In this document: piece by piece, positions 24,058 to 33,844 of the stretch
Layout: each line of letters starts with the position of its first letter
Position numbering within the stretch: the stretch's first letter is position 1
Made by a program: the position numbers and the translations under genes
The notes under the pieces: generated by a model
Told to the model about the DNA's origin: nothing
The model's input: the letters and a program-made list of their open reading frames with translations, nothing else
Databases searched by the model: none
Assembly (NCBI GenBank): GCA_029339505.1
Contig: JAQISU010000094.1
Coordinates: 6,396,001-6,460,000 of the forward strand
Length of the DNA: 64,000 bases
Direction of reading: 5' to 3'
From: Unio delphinus
Taxonomy: Eukaryota; Mollusca; Bivalvia; Unionida; Unionidae

Positions 24058-24460
24058 TTGACATTTTTGATTTATAACTTTTCGTCAATATCGATGTCTG
24101 ATCTATGCATGGAGAGAAGCATTAGATATTACAGCCACGGGGACATTACATAGTGATAATTTTCTGTTATTTTAACTACTCAATATATTAAATGACATAA
24201 AATCGAATGAATTAAATGTTTTTGGTTTGAACTAAAATTATCTGTGTAACGTGTGTGACATTTGTCAAAAAAAAACAAAAACATTGGCACAACTGCAACT
24301 TTTCCAGGATCCGATGAAAGCTTCTCGTTGACATCGATCTCGCAATAGGTCTTCGTCGAAGTCGCGTGATCAAAAATGGTTGACAGCAGGAATAATTTTG
24401 CACTGGTTGCTGATCGTTCTTACGCAACTGACTAGATTCTATTCAAGCATACTTGAGGAA
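24058..24460 (+). promoter_or_regulatory. USP32: Probable proximal promoter and 5' leader of USP32
   Basis: This is the stretch between the hAT-like element and the USP32 start codon. The last 130 bases are less AT-rich and hold several CpGs (for example CTTCGTCGAAGTCGCGTG near 24350). No TATA box or transcription start can be assigned. The last 85 bases hold a short upstream open frame. Designation as promoter is inference from position. Confidence 0.4.
24376..24435 (+). other. Upstream open reading frame in the USP32 leader (19 codons plus stop)
   Basis: The ATG at 24376 lies in a strong context (CAAAAATGG, with A at -3 and G at +4). The frame stops with TAG at 24433-24435, 25 bases before the main ATG and in another frame. 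If the transcript starts upstream of it, scanning ribosomes would meet it first, so it could dampen translation of USP32. Whether it is inside the mRNA is not known. Confidence 0.5.
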
Positions 24461-24518
24461 ATGGGAGGCAAAGATTCAAAATTATCTTATATTTCATACG
24501 AGGAGGCTTTGAAGAGAG
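24461..24518 (+). CDS. USP32: USP32 exon 1 (start codon, N-myristoylation-like N-terminus)
   Basis: USP32 is a large deubiquitinase with N-terminal EF-hands, a DUSP domain and a USP catalytic domain, acting on Golgi and endolysosomal membranes. Exon 1 encodes MGGKDSKLSYISYEEALKR plus one base (phase 1), then the donor G|GTAAGA. This matches the start of vertebrate USP32 in length and in the SYEEALxR sequence. Gly2 and Ser6 fit an N-myristoylation signal, consistent with membrane attachment. The start is chosen by that match. The frame upstream stays open and a TTG-started extension is possible on paper, but it has no ATG and no homology. The single G at the end joins TT of exon 2 to give Val. 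Intron 1 is 14,338 bp. Confidence 0.9.
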
Positions 24519-25388
24519 GTAAGATTTATGTTAAATCAATAAACGTCTTGTTTACATATTATCGGAAATTGGGTGAATATGAAATATCCTACTTTGACAG
24601 TTATACCAATTTATCATTATTTACGTAATTTGTATTAACTCATATACTAAGAACTTCCTCACTGTATATAATGACAGAAAATTAAACAGTTGTATATGCA
24701 ATTCTTGTGTAGTTTAGGACCAGTAAACCATGATTTTTGTCAATAAAATGACCCTGTATTTCTTCAATGAGCCAGCTGTTATAATATGCGTCACGTCTTC
24801 TTTTTTAAAAAAAAATATGTAAAGTTTGACATATCTTGCATGCAGTTACATATCACAGGCTTAGAATGTTGCAATATGTCACACGTAATAAAAGTGATTG
24901 ATGATATTCAGGGCTGTCACTTTATCAGTGACCAGATCTTCTGTGTCAAATACGCGTGAATTTCTCAAAGAATATACCTTTACTCTGTCTAACATGTCCC
25001 AGGCGGTTGATGTGCCCAATTTACTCACATGACATTCTTTAATGTTATTCTTTGTATTCATTTAATTGTAGTGTAGAAAGGACTGTCCATCCAAATGCTA
25101 CTCAAAGTTGCCATATTCTGTTGAGTGTGTATAGAAGCACCTGTGCATGATTGGCAGATAAACTATTTCTTATTTTGTTGTCACTGCATTTAAATTAATT
25201 TGGTGATGACGTGAATATAAATCATGAACGTAATCAAAGCATTCTTAGAGTTTTATTTCAACAATATTTCAAGTTAAGTACATATGATTGCTGTAGAGCA
25301 CAACAGTATCATTAGAAACATTTTAAGAGTGCAGAAAATAAGTTTACTCATAAAAACAAGTTAACAAAATCTGTTTTGTTGTTTTGGG
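24519..25388 (+). other. Start of USP32 intron 1, no feature seen
   Basis: Intronic DNA after the exon 1 donor. No second exon, RNA gene or mobile-element end is supported here. Confidence 0.5.
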
Positions 25389-25505
25389 GAACACCAACAC
25401 TTAACTTCTTAATGCTTATCGGCAAGTGAGCTAGCTGTTAGTACTATTTTTATAAGTCTTTGGTATGGTTCGGTTGGGATTTGAACCCTTGACTGTCCAT
25501 ATCCA
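25389..25505 (-). mobile_element. SINE family 2, partial copy
   Basis: The sequence matches the minus-strand copy at 18253-18575 around 'GCTGTTAGTACTATTTTTATAAGTCTTTGGTATG' (continuous in the window; only the order is noted here) and the B-box region 'GGGATTTGAACCC'. The head is degraded and the 3' half is missing. No target duplication was found. Confidence 0.75.
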
Positions 25506-25811
25506 AATCAGATTCTTGAACCACATAGAACACCAGAGTAGTCTTGGGATTGAAACACTGCTTGTCTACAATTTTATTGTGTGTGTATTTTCTTGTTTTT
25601 AGTGTTGTTATAATGTCAAAAAATATAAATATCCATGTACGATGTTTAAACCTTTATTGTATTTACTAAAAAAATATTTAATTTTTAGTGTGATAGCTAA
25701 GAATTTAATTCTGATATGAATAAAATAATGAGCATCTGCTTTTCATGTTCCTTTTATTTTTGGAAAGTGGGGAACTCCTGAGTTTATATCAGGGACTTTC
25801 AGGAGTGAGTA

Positions 25812-26115
25812 GTCCAAAACTCCTCATTCAGGAATTCTGTTGGGAACCCTGATATAATTGTTATCTTTAGAAAACAGTTCATGCACTTCAGGAGACATCG
25901 TACAAATAGAGCTGTTGAGAATAGGCTAGCATTCAGAATTTGTGGACTTTATAACCATTCAGCGAAGGTTAAACATGTAGGCTTAGTTAAAGTAAGTAAA
26001 AATTGTCTGTATTCTCCAATTAATCCACATGGATTTAGCTAATATGTGACAAGATATTTAACTAGTCCAAAACTCCTCATTCAGAAATTCAGTTGGGAAC
26101 CCTGATATAAATTGT
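25812..26115 (+). repeat. 52-bp direct repeat separated by about 200 bp
   Basis: AGTCCAAAACTCCTCATTCA followed by GGGAACCCTGATATAA occurs at 25812-25863 and again at 26064-26115 with three or four differences. The DNA between contains a frame-like segment that may belong to the LINE fragment that follows. This may be a local duplication inside the LINE remnant or at its insertion. Confidence 0.65.
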
Positions 26116-26426
26116 TGTGAAAACAAAAGTCATATGGACATCATTCGTTTGCACACCAGATCCCGGTGACGTGGAACAAATTGCCCATTAAAATTAGACA
26201 CAAAGAGACAGTGGTCCCTTTTAAGAGTACTCTTAAGACTCACCTGTTTCAACTACAGGGACAAACTTAGCGACCTAATCATGTTTTGTATCTTATATGT
26301 TTTCAGCATGTTTTTATGTTTTCCAATTTCATTGTTTTTGTCATTTGTTGTTCTGTAGTGTAGTAATATCATTATTGATGGTGTAAAGTGCTTAGAGCTT
26401 CGAAAGATTAGGCGCTATACAAAGTC

Positions 26427-26475
<49 letters not shown>
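26116..26475 (+). mobile_element. 3' end of a LINE with (ATT)n tail
   Basis: A plus-strand frame from about 26132 to 26270 reads SYGHHSFAHQIPVTWNKLP and continues with IKIRHKET and FKSTLKTHLFQL before a stop. This is the typical C-terminus of CR1/L2-type reverse-transcriptase proteins ('WNxLP...IR...FKxxLKTHLF'). It is followed by the usual 3' UTR signature GTAAAGTGCTTAGAGC and AGGCGCTATACAAAG, and a (TTA)n tail at 26430-26474. The fragment is strongly 5'-truncated and no target duplication was resolved. Confidence 0.82.
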
Positions 26476-26477
<2 letters not shown>

Positions 26478-27440
26478 AACTGCAGATCCAAGTCAGTAGC
26501 AAAAATAAATTTATTTTTCATATGGTTATATGTAATTATGGCATGTAATATATAGATTACTCTTTTATATCCAGATTGGGCTTTTTGCCACTTATATTAG
26601 TAATATTTATGCTCATGCTTTTTCATGTGGTCATCTATAATTATGGAATATGATATATAGATTACTCTTTTTATGCCCAGATTGCACTTTTTTGCCACTC
26701 ATATTGGTAATAATTATACTTATATCTCTCTGGAGGTTTGCATGTATGAACCTACAGCACAGCAGTTTATGCTCACATTTAGTATAATTTCCCATTCATT
26801 GGGAACCCCAGGTAATAGATCATTTAGGATCAATGGGAACATTTCCTATACCTTTGACAGCTTTATTTAGAAACAGTGAGTACTATATTTTACAGAAAAC
26901 TATAATACTGAAAGTCCAGAAATAGAAAACTTGTATCATTAGATCGAAGTCAGGGATGATCATTGATGACAGTTGTAATGTTTCCTGACATACAGGTACT
27001 CAGGTTTTATTGCATCTCCCACCTTTCACCACTTTCAGGCTAATTATTTTATTTTTTAATCATGCTTAGCCACAGATAATATATATTTTCATAAAGAAAA
27101 CATTCCAGACTTGTACTTCATGTGTATGTACTTTACTGATTATTGAATATCTTCTTTTATGCAAAGTTGCTTCACATCATGTCTGCTTGTATCGATTACG
27201 AGGGCTCCACTTCCAGTGTGTCACACAGTAAAACATGTTACATTCAGTTATGATTGGTGGTAAGTCCAGATTAAAATAAATAACCACCAATTAGAACTAA
27301 CTGTAGCTTATTCACTGTGACACACAAAGTATTGGCAATCAAACTCAATCTAATAAGCTACTAAAAGGATGTTGAATAAAGTGGTTATGACATATCTTTA
27401 AAGTACACAATTTCCACCAGGAGAACAATTTTGGAATGTC
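26476..27440 (+). other. Intronic DNA with a local tandem duplication
   Basis: A ~100-bp segment is present twice in tandem (about 26520-26618 and 26632-26730). Both copies contain ATATAGATTACTCTTTT, CCAGATTG and TTTGCCACT. The rest of the stretch shows nothing that can be named. Confidence 0.7.
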
Positions 27441-27454
27441 ATATGTAATCAGTT

Positions 27455-30144
27455 CTCAGGGAGCACTCCTTGGATGGGAAGCACATGGCCCAAGGATAAT
27501 GACAGCCTCCTTCAGTACCAAAAAGAAGAGGATCAACATAGACATTATCCAGTGCTACGCCCCGACAAACGACAGTGAGGAAGAAGAGAAGGATGATTTC
27601 GATGACAGGCTGCTAACCATCATCCAAGACCGATCACAGAGAAACATCATCATCGTCATGGGTGACTTCAACGCTAAGATCGGCAGCGACAACAGAGGCT
27701 ACGAGGAGATCATGGGGCAGCATGGGCTTGGCGAGATGAATGACAACGGAGAGAGATTTGCCGACCTGTGTGCCACAAGCAACCTGGTCATCGGAGGAAG
27801 TGTTTTCAACCACAGAAGGATACACAAGGCAACTTGGGTGTCACCAGACCTGCGGACGGAAAACCAAATAGACCACGTGTGCATCGTGAGGACGTTTCGC
27901 CGCTCCCTTCGGGATGTCCGCGTTAAGCGAGGAGCAGACGTTGCCTCAGACCATCATCTACTCGTAGCCTGGATGAAGCTGAAGCTCAAGAGAAACTGGA
28001 CAGGAGGCTCCAATCAACGCCGTTGTTACAACACCACGGCGTTGAGAGATAACAACAAACAGGAGAAATTCAAGATCACCCTCTCCAACAAGTTCCAGGT
28101 TCTAGAAGAGCTGCTTGAAGAAGAGACCATAGAAGACAGATGGAAAAGAGTGAAAGAGGCACTCACATCAACATGCCAAGAAGTACTGGGCCCCAAAACA
28201 TACACGCACAAAGAATGGATTTCAACAGAGACGCTGAGGAAGATTCAAGAAAGAAGAGAGAAGAAGTCTGCCGTAAACAACAGTAGGACAAGAACAGCAG
28301 AAGCAAAAGCAAACGACGAGTATGCGGAAGCCAACAGAAGCGTCAAGCGCAGCATCAAGAAAGATAAGAAGAGCTACGTAGAGATGCTGGCAACAGAAGC
28401 AGAAGAAGCAGCTCACCATGGCAACACCAGAGACCTGTATGCCACCATCAAGAAACTTTCAGGAAAGTTTGCCAAGCCAGAAAGACCAGTCAAGGACAGG
28501 AATGGAAGAGCGATCCCAGACGAGGAAGGACAGAAGAACAGATGGGTTGAGCATTTCCAGGAACTGTTAAATAGACCAGCGCCTGCAAACCCACCAGACG
28601 TACCGCCAGCGGAAAGTGACCTGCCAATAGAGTGCTGTGCACCGACCAAAGAGGAGATTCGCAGCGCCATCAAGCAATTGAAGAGCGGCAAGTCTGCAGG
28701 ACCCGACAGCATTCCGGCAGAGGCGCTGAAGGCGGACGTGGAAACCAGTGTGGAGCTCTTCGGCACGATATGGGAAGACGAAGAAGTACCAGCAGACTGG
28801 AGAGAAGGCTACCTCGTCAAACTACCTAAGAAAGGTGACCTCAGTGACTGCTCCAACTACAGGGGGATTACGCTGTTGTCCATCCGGGGAAGGTGTTTAA
28901 CCGCATCTTACTGAACAGGATGAAAGAGGCAGTTGACCCGCATCTCCGTGACCAACAAGCTGGCTTCCGAAAGGAAAGGTCGTGCACGGACCAGATAGCG
29001 ACGCATCATCTTGGAACAGTCTCTGGAGTGGAATTCGCCACTCTACGTGAATTTTCTCAACTATGAGAAAGCGTTCGACAGCGTTGACAGACAGACCCTC
29101 TGGAAACTACTAAGGCACTATGGAGTCCCGGAAAAGATCACCAACATCATCAGGAAGTCCTATGAAAGAATGACTTGTAGGATCGTCCACGGCAGGCAAT
29201 TCACTGATGCCTTTGCAGTAAACACAGGGGTGAGACAAGGATGCCTTCTATCACCATTCCTCTTCCTGCTGACCATCGACTGGGTCATGAAGACATCGAC
29301 AGACCAAAAAAGAAACGGCATCCAGTGGACGCTGTGGAAACAGCTGGATGACCTAGATTTCGCTGATGACCTGGCTCTCCTCTCGCATACCCAACAACAG
29401 ATGCAGGAAAAGACCAGCATTGTTACGGACAACTCAGCCAGCCTGGGCCTCCACATCAACAGAGGAAAGAGCAAGGTTTTCAAGACAAATGCATCCAGCA
29501 ATACACCCATCACAGTGGAAGGCGATGCGCTGGAGGAGGTGGATAGCTTCACCTACCTTGGCAGCATCCTGGACAAGCAGGGAGGAACGGATGCAGACGT
29601 TAAGACACACATCGGCAAAGCAAGGGCAGCTTTCCGTCAGCTGAAGAACATATGGATATCAAGGCAGCTTAACATCACCACTAAGATCAGGGTCTTCAAC
29701 ACCATCGTGAAGCCGATATTGCTGTACGGAGCAGAGACCTGGAGAACCACCGCTACCACCATGAAGAAAATCCAGGTCTTCATCAACACCTGCCTCAGGA
29801 AGATCCTAAAGATCCGCTGGCCAGAAAGAATCAGCAACGACGAACTGTGGCAGAGAACGAAGCAACAGCCCGTTGAGGATGACATCCTTCAGAGACGCTG
29901 GCGATGGATTGGCCACATCCTCCGCAAACCTGCTCCCAACATCACCAGGCAAGCCCTCACATGGAACCCTCAAGGAAAGAGGAAGAGAGGAAGACCCAGA
30001 AACACCTGGCGCCGTGATTTGGATGCAGACACAAAGAAGATGGGCAAGACGTGGGTACAGCTGGATAGACTCTCCCAGAACCGAGACGCCTGGAGGGAGC
30101 TGGTTGGTGGCCTATGTCCCAAACGGGGCCACAGGCGGAGATGA
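27455..30144 (+). pseudogene. RTE-type LINE ORF: endonuclease and reverse transcriptase, frameshifted
   Basis: The product nicks DNA and reverse-transcribes the element RNA. The frame containing 27436-28914 has endonuclease motifs QCYAPTND, MGDFNA (residues 75-80), ATW (132-134), QIDHV (144-148) and SDHHLL (171-176). A Lys/Glu-rich linker follows, then KSAGPDSIPAEALK. A one-base shift near 28890 and another near 29005 break the frame. The second part (29011-30144) has LYVNFLNYEKAFDSVDR, GVRQGCLLSPFLFLL, FADDLALL and a C-terminus with GWHIL-type 'RWIGHILRK' and 'RGRPRNTWRRDL'. Motif A has Asn where the family has its catalytic Asp (residue 17 of that frame). The first six residues of the 492-codon frame come from flanking DNA, not the element. 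The copy is inactive. Confidence 0.92.
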
Positions 30145-30153
30145 GATGAGATG
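27455..30153 (+). mobile_element. 5'-truncated RTE-type LINE with perfect 14-bp target duplication
   Basis: ATATGTAATCAGTT occurs at 27441-27454 and 30154-30167 and brackets 2,699 bp. The element starts inside the endonuclease domain, so it is 5'-truncated, and ends in a short GATGAGAT-type repeat, as RTE elements do. G+C content is visibly higher than in the surrounding intron and codons are well kept, so the insertion is relatively recent. It lies in USP32 intron 1, in the same orientation as the gene. Confidence 0.95.
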
Positions 30154-30167
30154 ATATGTAATCAGTT

Positions 30168-32949
30168 ATTGAATATGCTGATAGGACACCAAAAATTGTT
30201 TGCACAGAAGCAGCAAGGCAACAGATAACAAATCAAGCGAGTTATAGTCATGTTAATTTGTAGAAGGGAAGGTGGTTTTGTCAATAATTTCCTTTTTCAC
30301 TGATTGTAACAAGTTACTGTTCCTTCAGCAATTGGTTTCCATCTGTAGGAAGTAGATTGTGAAGGATTTGATTGTTAATCTCTGCCACCTTGCTTGGAAT
30401 ATTTTCCTTGCACAAAGAAATTGCACTGTTTCTTCTCTCTCTCTAAGATGCTTCCAAATTTAAGTGAAGACATGGAATTGGTTTTAAAAAATGTTTAAAA
30501 GCAGTGCAAAACAAAAGGCTTGATTACCAAGAGGAGTCTGTACTTGATCAAATGGAGCTTTTGAAAGCCTCATGGTACTAATGGTATGATAAAAGGGAGC
30601 CAGTCTGTAAATGGGTGAACATAAAGAGAGTATACATGGGTTTGGCTGGCCAAGATTGGTTGATAATGAAAGTTAGAGTTTAATATGAAGAATCTTTTGA
30701 GAGCTTGTCCTAGTTGTAACAGGAAATAAAATTGAGATATTGTTTTATTCAAGTGTCATCCATGATGCATTTATAATGATACATATATCGGTAGGTTTGA
30801 TCATGAGCACTCAGAAGTTTAAAGTTCTTGAATTTTTAATATCATGGTTTTTGCATAGGTTTACTATGGGAATTATTACAATGAATCTTGAAATAGCAGT
30901 AAATTTTGTATAACAATCACTGACATTTAACAATGTCTGTTAGGAAGTATTTTTTTTATTCTTATCAAGGATGAGAATGGCTTAAGAGCATGTGATAAGT
31001 CTATATCAGTTTATAATCAACATGTTAGAAATCTAACTTGTCTGTTAGCATGTGTAAATTGTCACCAATGACTGAGAGACCTTTTTTATTGCTAAAAGAC
31101 CACAAAGTTGAGATGTGTATCAATACTGTATTGTAATATTGGCTGTGTGCTGTGAATCATGTCGATGTGTAGCAGACTTGTATCATTTTGGCCCTGTTTA
31201 ATATACACTGTACACGAAAACCTAGCCAATGTGCTTTTTTATTCGCACAAATTAGTGATCAACTGGTTAGACATCACAAGGTGTGAATTAATGGGGAGGG
31301 GGGGGGGGTTAGGGCTTCTTTAGATGAGTGGGTAAGAAGTGGTCAATTTTTGGTCAGTTTTAGTTCAAGTGACTAAAGTGACGCATGATCACTCCAGAAT
31401 GTCTGACAAGCTTTCAGTATGTCACGACCTTTGTTAGTAATAGTATTATTTGAGAGTTTCTGCATATATGTACATGTACTATATGCTGATATCAGAAAGT
31501 TTGAATAATGAAACCTGTAATAGAATAATTGAATCTCCAATAACAGTGGATTGCTTGAGGTGAAGGGTTGCCAAAATATTTAATTGCTAGATGGAATAAC
31601 AAGATTTTGATGTGCAGTAAACCTTAACATGTACCTCATTAATTTGCACTTAAATAACTTGTGAATCCTGCTTATAGTGAAAACTGAATTTCCATGGGTT
31701 ATAAATGTTTCAAGAGTAGAAGTGGAAAACTGAATTTCCATGGGTTATAAATGTTGTAAAAGATAGAAAGGCAGTAATAATATGTGATGGCTTCTAGAAA
31801 ACCAAACCCTTTTACCACTAACCAAGTTACACAACATGAGTTGAAAAATCAGACTTGACATTATATCAAAATATCGAGCATATGCACAGACATCTATGAA
31901 CAAATAAACATATATAAAAAATCATTCTACATTGACAAGTTCAACTGTAAAAATGATGCAAAAGTACAAAAAAGCAAGTGATATTTGTATTACTAGAACT
32001 GTTCAGTTGTCTTAAGATTTCGTCCATTTGAGACATATATTACGAAAAGAAGAAATGGAAGATAATATGGACAATTAATTAGTTTCTTCAAATGTTATGT
32101 TAATTAAATTAATTCAGGGTGCTTACTGTTCTACCAACAAGTATCATTTCTTGTTTCTGATGTGTCGTTTTTTTAATACATAAAACAAATTGTCTTAATC
32201 ATTTTACAAAGCAAATATAGGACAAAAAATTAATTTTTGGCTGATGATTGACTCCCTTATTTCCTCACCTAGATCCCCAGTTTCCTGGAAGCCATGGGTC
32301 CAAAGCAGCCATTGCTAAAGATCTATAGGAGTTCCAATCTGTACCCTTTTTCATTTGTCTCATTATTGATTTTAATTAGTCATTTTCATCAGTTGCATGG
32401 TTTCCAGAGACAAATGTTTTATCCTTATCATCCCTTTGTCTTTCATTTCTCATTAAAGCAAATTAAAAGCAGTATAGAAATGAAGACATAAATTTAATGA
32501 TGTTATCAGAAATTCAAGAGTTTAATTTCTGTTTTGATTTCTTTTATTCTGTAACATCTCATCTTTTTCAGCAATATTCTTGGTTTATGAGGCAAATCAA
32601 AGTAAAAATGGGCCTCAAAAATAAAGATGCCATAATAATAATAATGAATTAATAATGATGTAATAATATTACATGTATTACATTAATAATAATGTAATAA
32701 TATTATTAATAAAGACTTATAATCTATGTCGACACTATAATTTATGTAAATATGTACAAGTAAATAAAAACATGTTCACACACTTACACACAAGGAAATG
32801 CATTAAACATAACAGTTATTCACATACATGCTTCATGGCTGTGGAAGTGACACTCACAAGTTACCGGTAGGTACTTTATCTTGTACTTCAAAAAATAATG
32901 CTTTTAAAATTCCATTCACCTAGTGCATCTGTTTCCATCATGGAAAGTT
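30168..32949 (+). other. Intron 1 DNA, no gene seen
   Basis: There is a G10-type run near 31294-31308, a ~43-bp tandem duplication near 31677-31765 ('AACTGAATTTCCATGGG' twice) and an AT-rich self-complementary tract at 32633-32712 built of TAATAAT and ATTATTA with a central ACATGT. No exon matching USP32 lies here. Confidence 0.5.
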
Positions 32950-33186
32950 GTAGTTGTATTAGGGTTTAACACCATTTTTCAGCACAAGATATGCTATACA
33001 TGGCGGCCAGTATTAATGGTGGAGGAAAAACCCAGGAAAGAACCACCGATCAACGGGAAGCTACTGGCAAGCTTTCTTACATACCCACATTGGCCGAATC
33101 CGAGACTTGAACCCACGCAGACAGAGGTGAGATGGCAGTGATCCGTAACGAAGAGCGCTTTAGACCACTCAGCCACTCAGGGTCCC
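32950..33186 (-). mobile_element. SINE family 1 copy
   Basis: It has the same head and body as the copy at 18979 ('CGCTTTAGACCACTCAGCC' is the head seen on the plus strand, 'TGGCGGCCAGTATTAATGG' the body). The overlapping 60-72-codon frames are accidental. No clear target duplication was resolved. Confidence 0.9.
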
Positions 33187-33606
33187 AAGAGGTACTTCAG
33201 GCTGTTTTAATATCATTTAAATTGCCATTCCAACGAGAGCACCTGAAAATGGTTGCTGTTTTTTTTATTTTTTGAAATTGTGACCTTTTCAGGATCTTAT
33301 GTTTTTGTACCAGTAGTTTCTCTTTGCAGGAAAATGTTCAGGTAATTGATTCAGATTGTGATAGGCACTTTGTACATCATTTTGTCTGTTCTCAAGAATA
33401 TTCTGTCATGTATTGGTGGCACTTGGATTGTAATCGTTGCATTCTGAACCTTATGTATTTGCAAATCAAGAATTTTTATACATGCTCTTTGCATGAGTCT
33501 AAATTTTTTCTCATATTTGTACCATGTATATTCACCTGAATTAGAGTAAAGTAGTCTAGATGGGGTTGAAATATAATTTTATGAAAAATAACTCAGTACT
33601 TGAATG

Positions 33607-33802
33607 CAGAGGCATAGCTGGGTGGGTGGAGGGCAGGTGGGTGGGTGCCAGACTAGTGGGGGCACCAAAATGGCCTTTGAAATAGGTTGTATTGGGTGAT
33701 GGTGATTTTATTGATGAAAATAATGGGTTTCAGAGTTGACGGAGGAGGACGCATAAAAATGAATATGGCCCCAGGCTCCAAAACACTCGAGCTACACCTC
33801 TG
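33607..33802. mobile_element. Non-autonomous hAT-like MITE (196 bp)
   Basis: The left end CAGAGGCATAGCTGGG and the right end GAGCTACACCTCTG are inverted repeats. Flanking CTTGAATG (33599-33606) and CTTAAATG (33803-33810) agree at 7 of 8 positions, fitting an old 8-bp duplication. The ends resemble those of the element at 23806, so both may belong to one superfamily. A fragment of the same right end occurs near 41260-41314. Confidence 0.82.
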
Positions 33803-33844
33803 CTTAAATGGATGCCTTTATTTTCTTTAGAAGGCAGAGATAAG

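Noticed and set aside
24380..24460. N-terminal extension of USP32 exon 1 from an upstream TTG
   Set aside because: There is no ATG in that frame, and the known family begins at the MG of 24461.
27634..29885. Minus-strand and alternate frames over the RTE element
   Set aside because: They are shadows of the higher-G+C plus-strand endonuclease and reverse-transcriptase frame.
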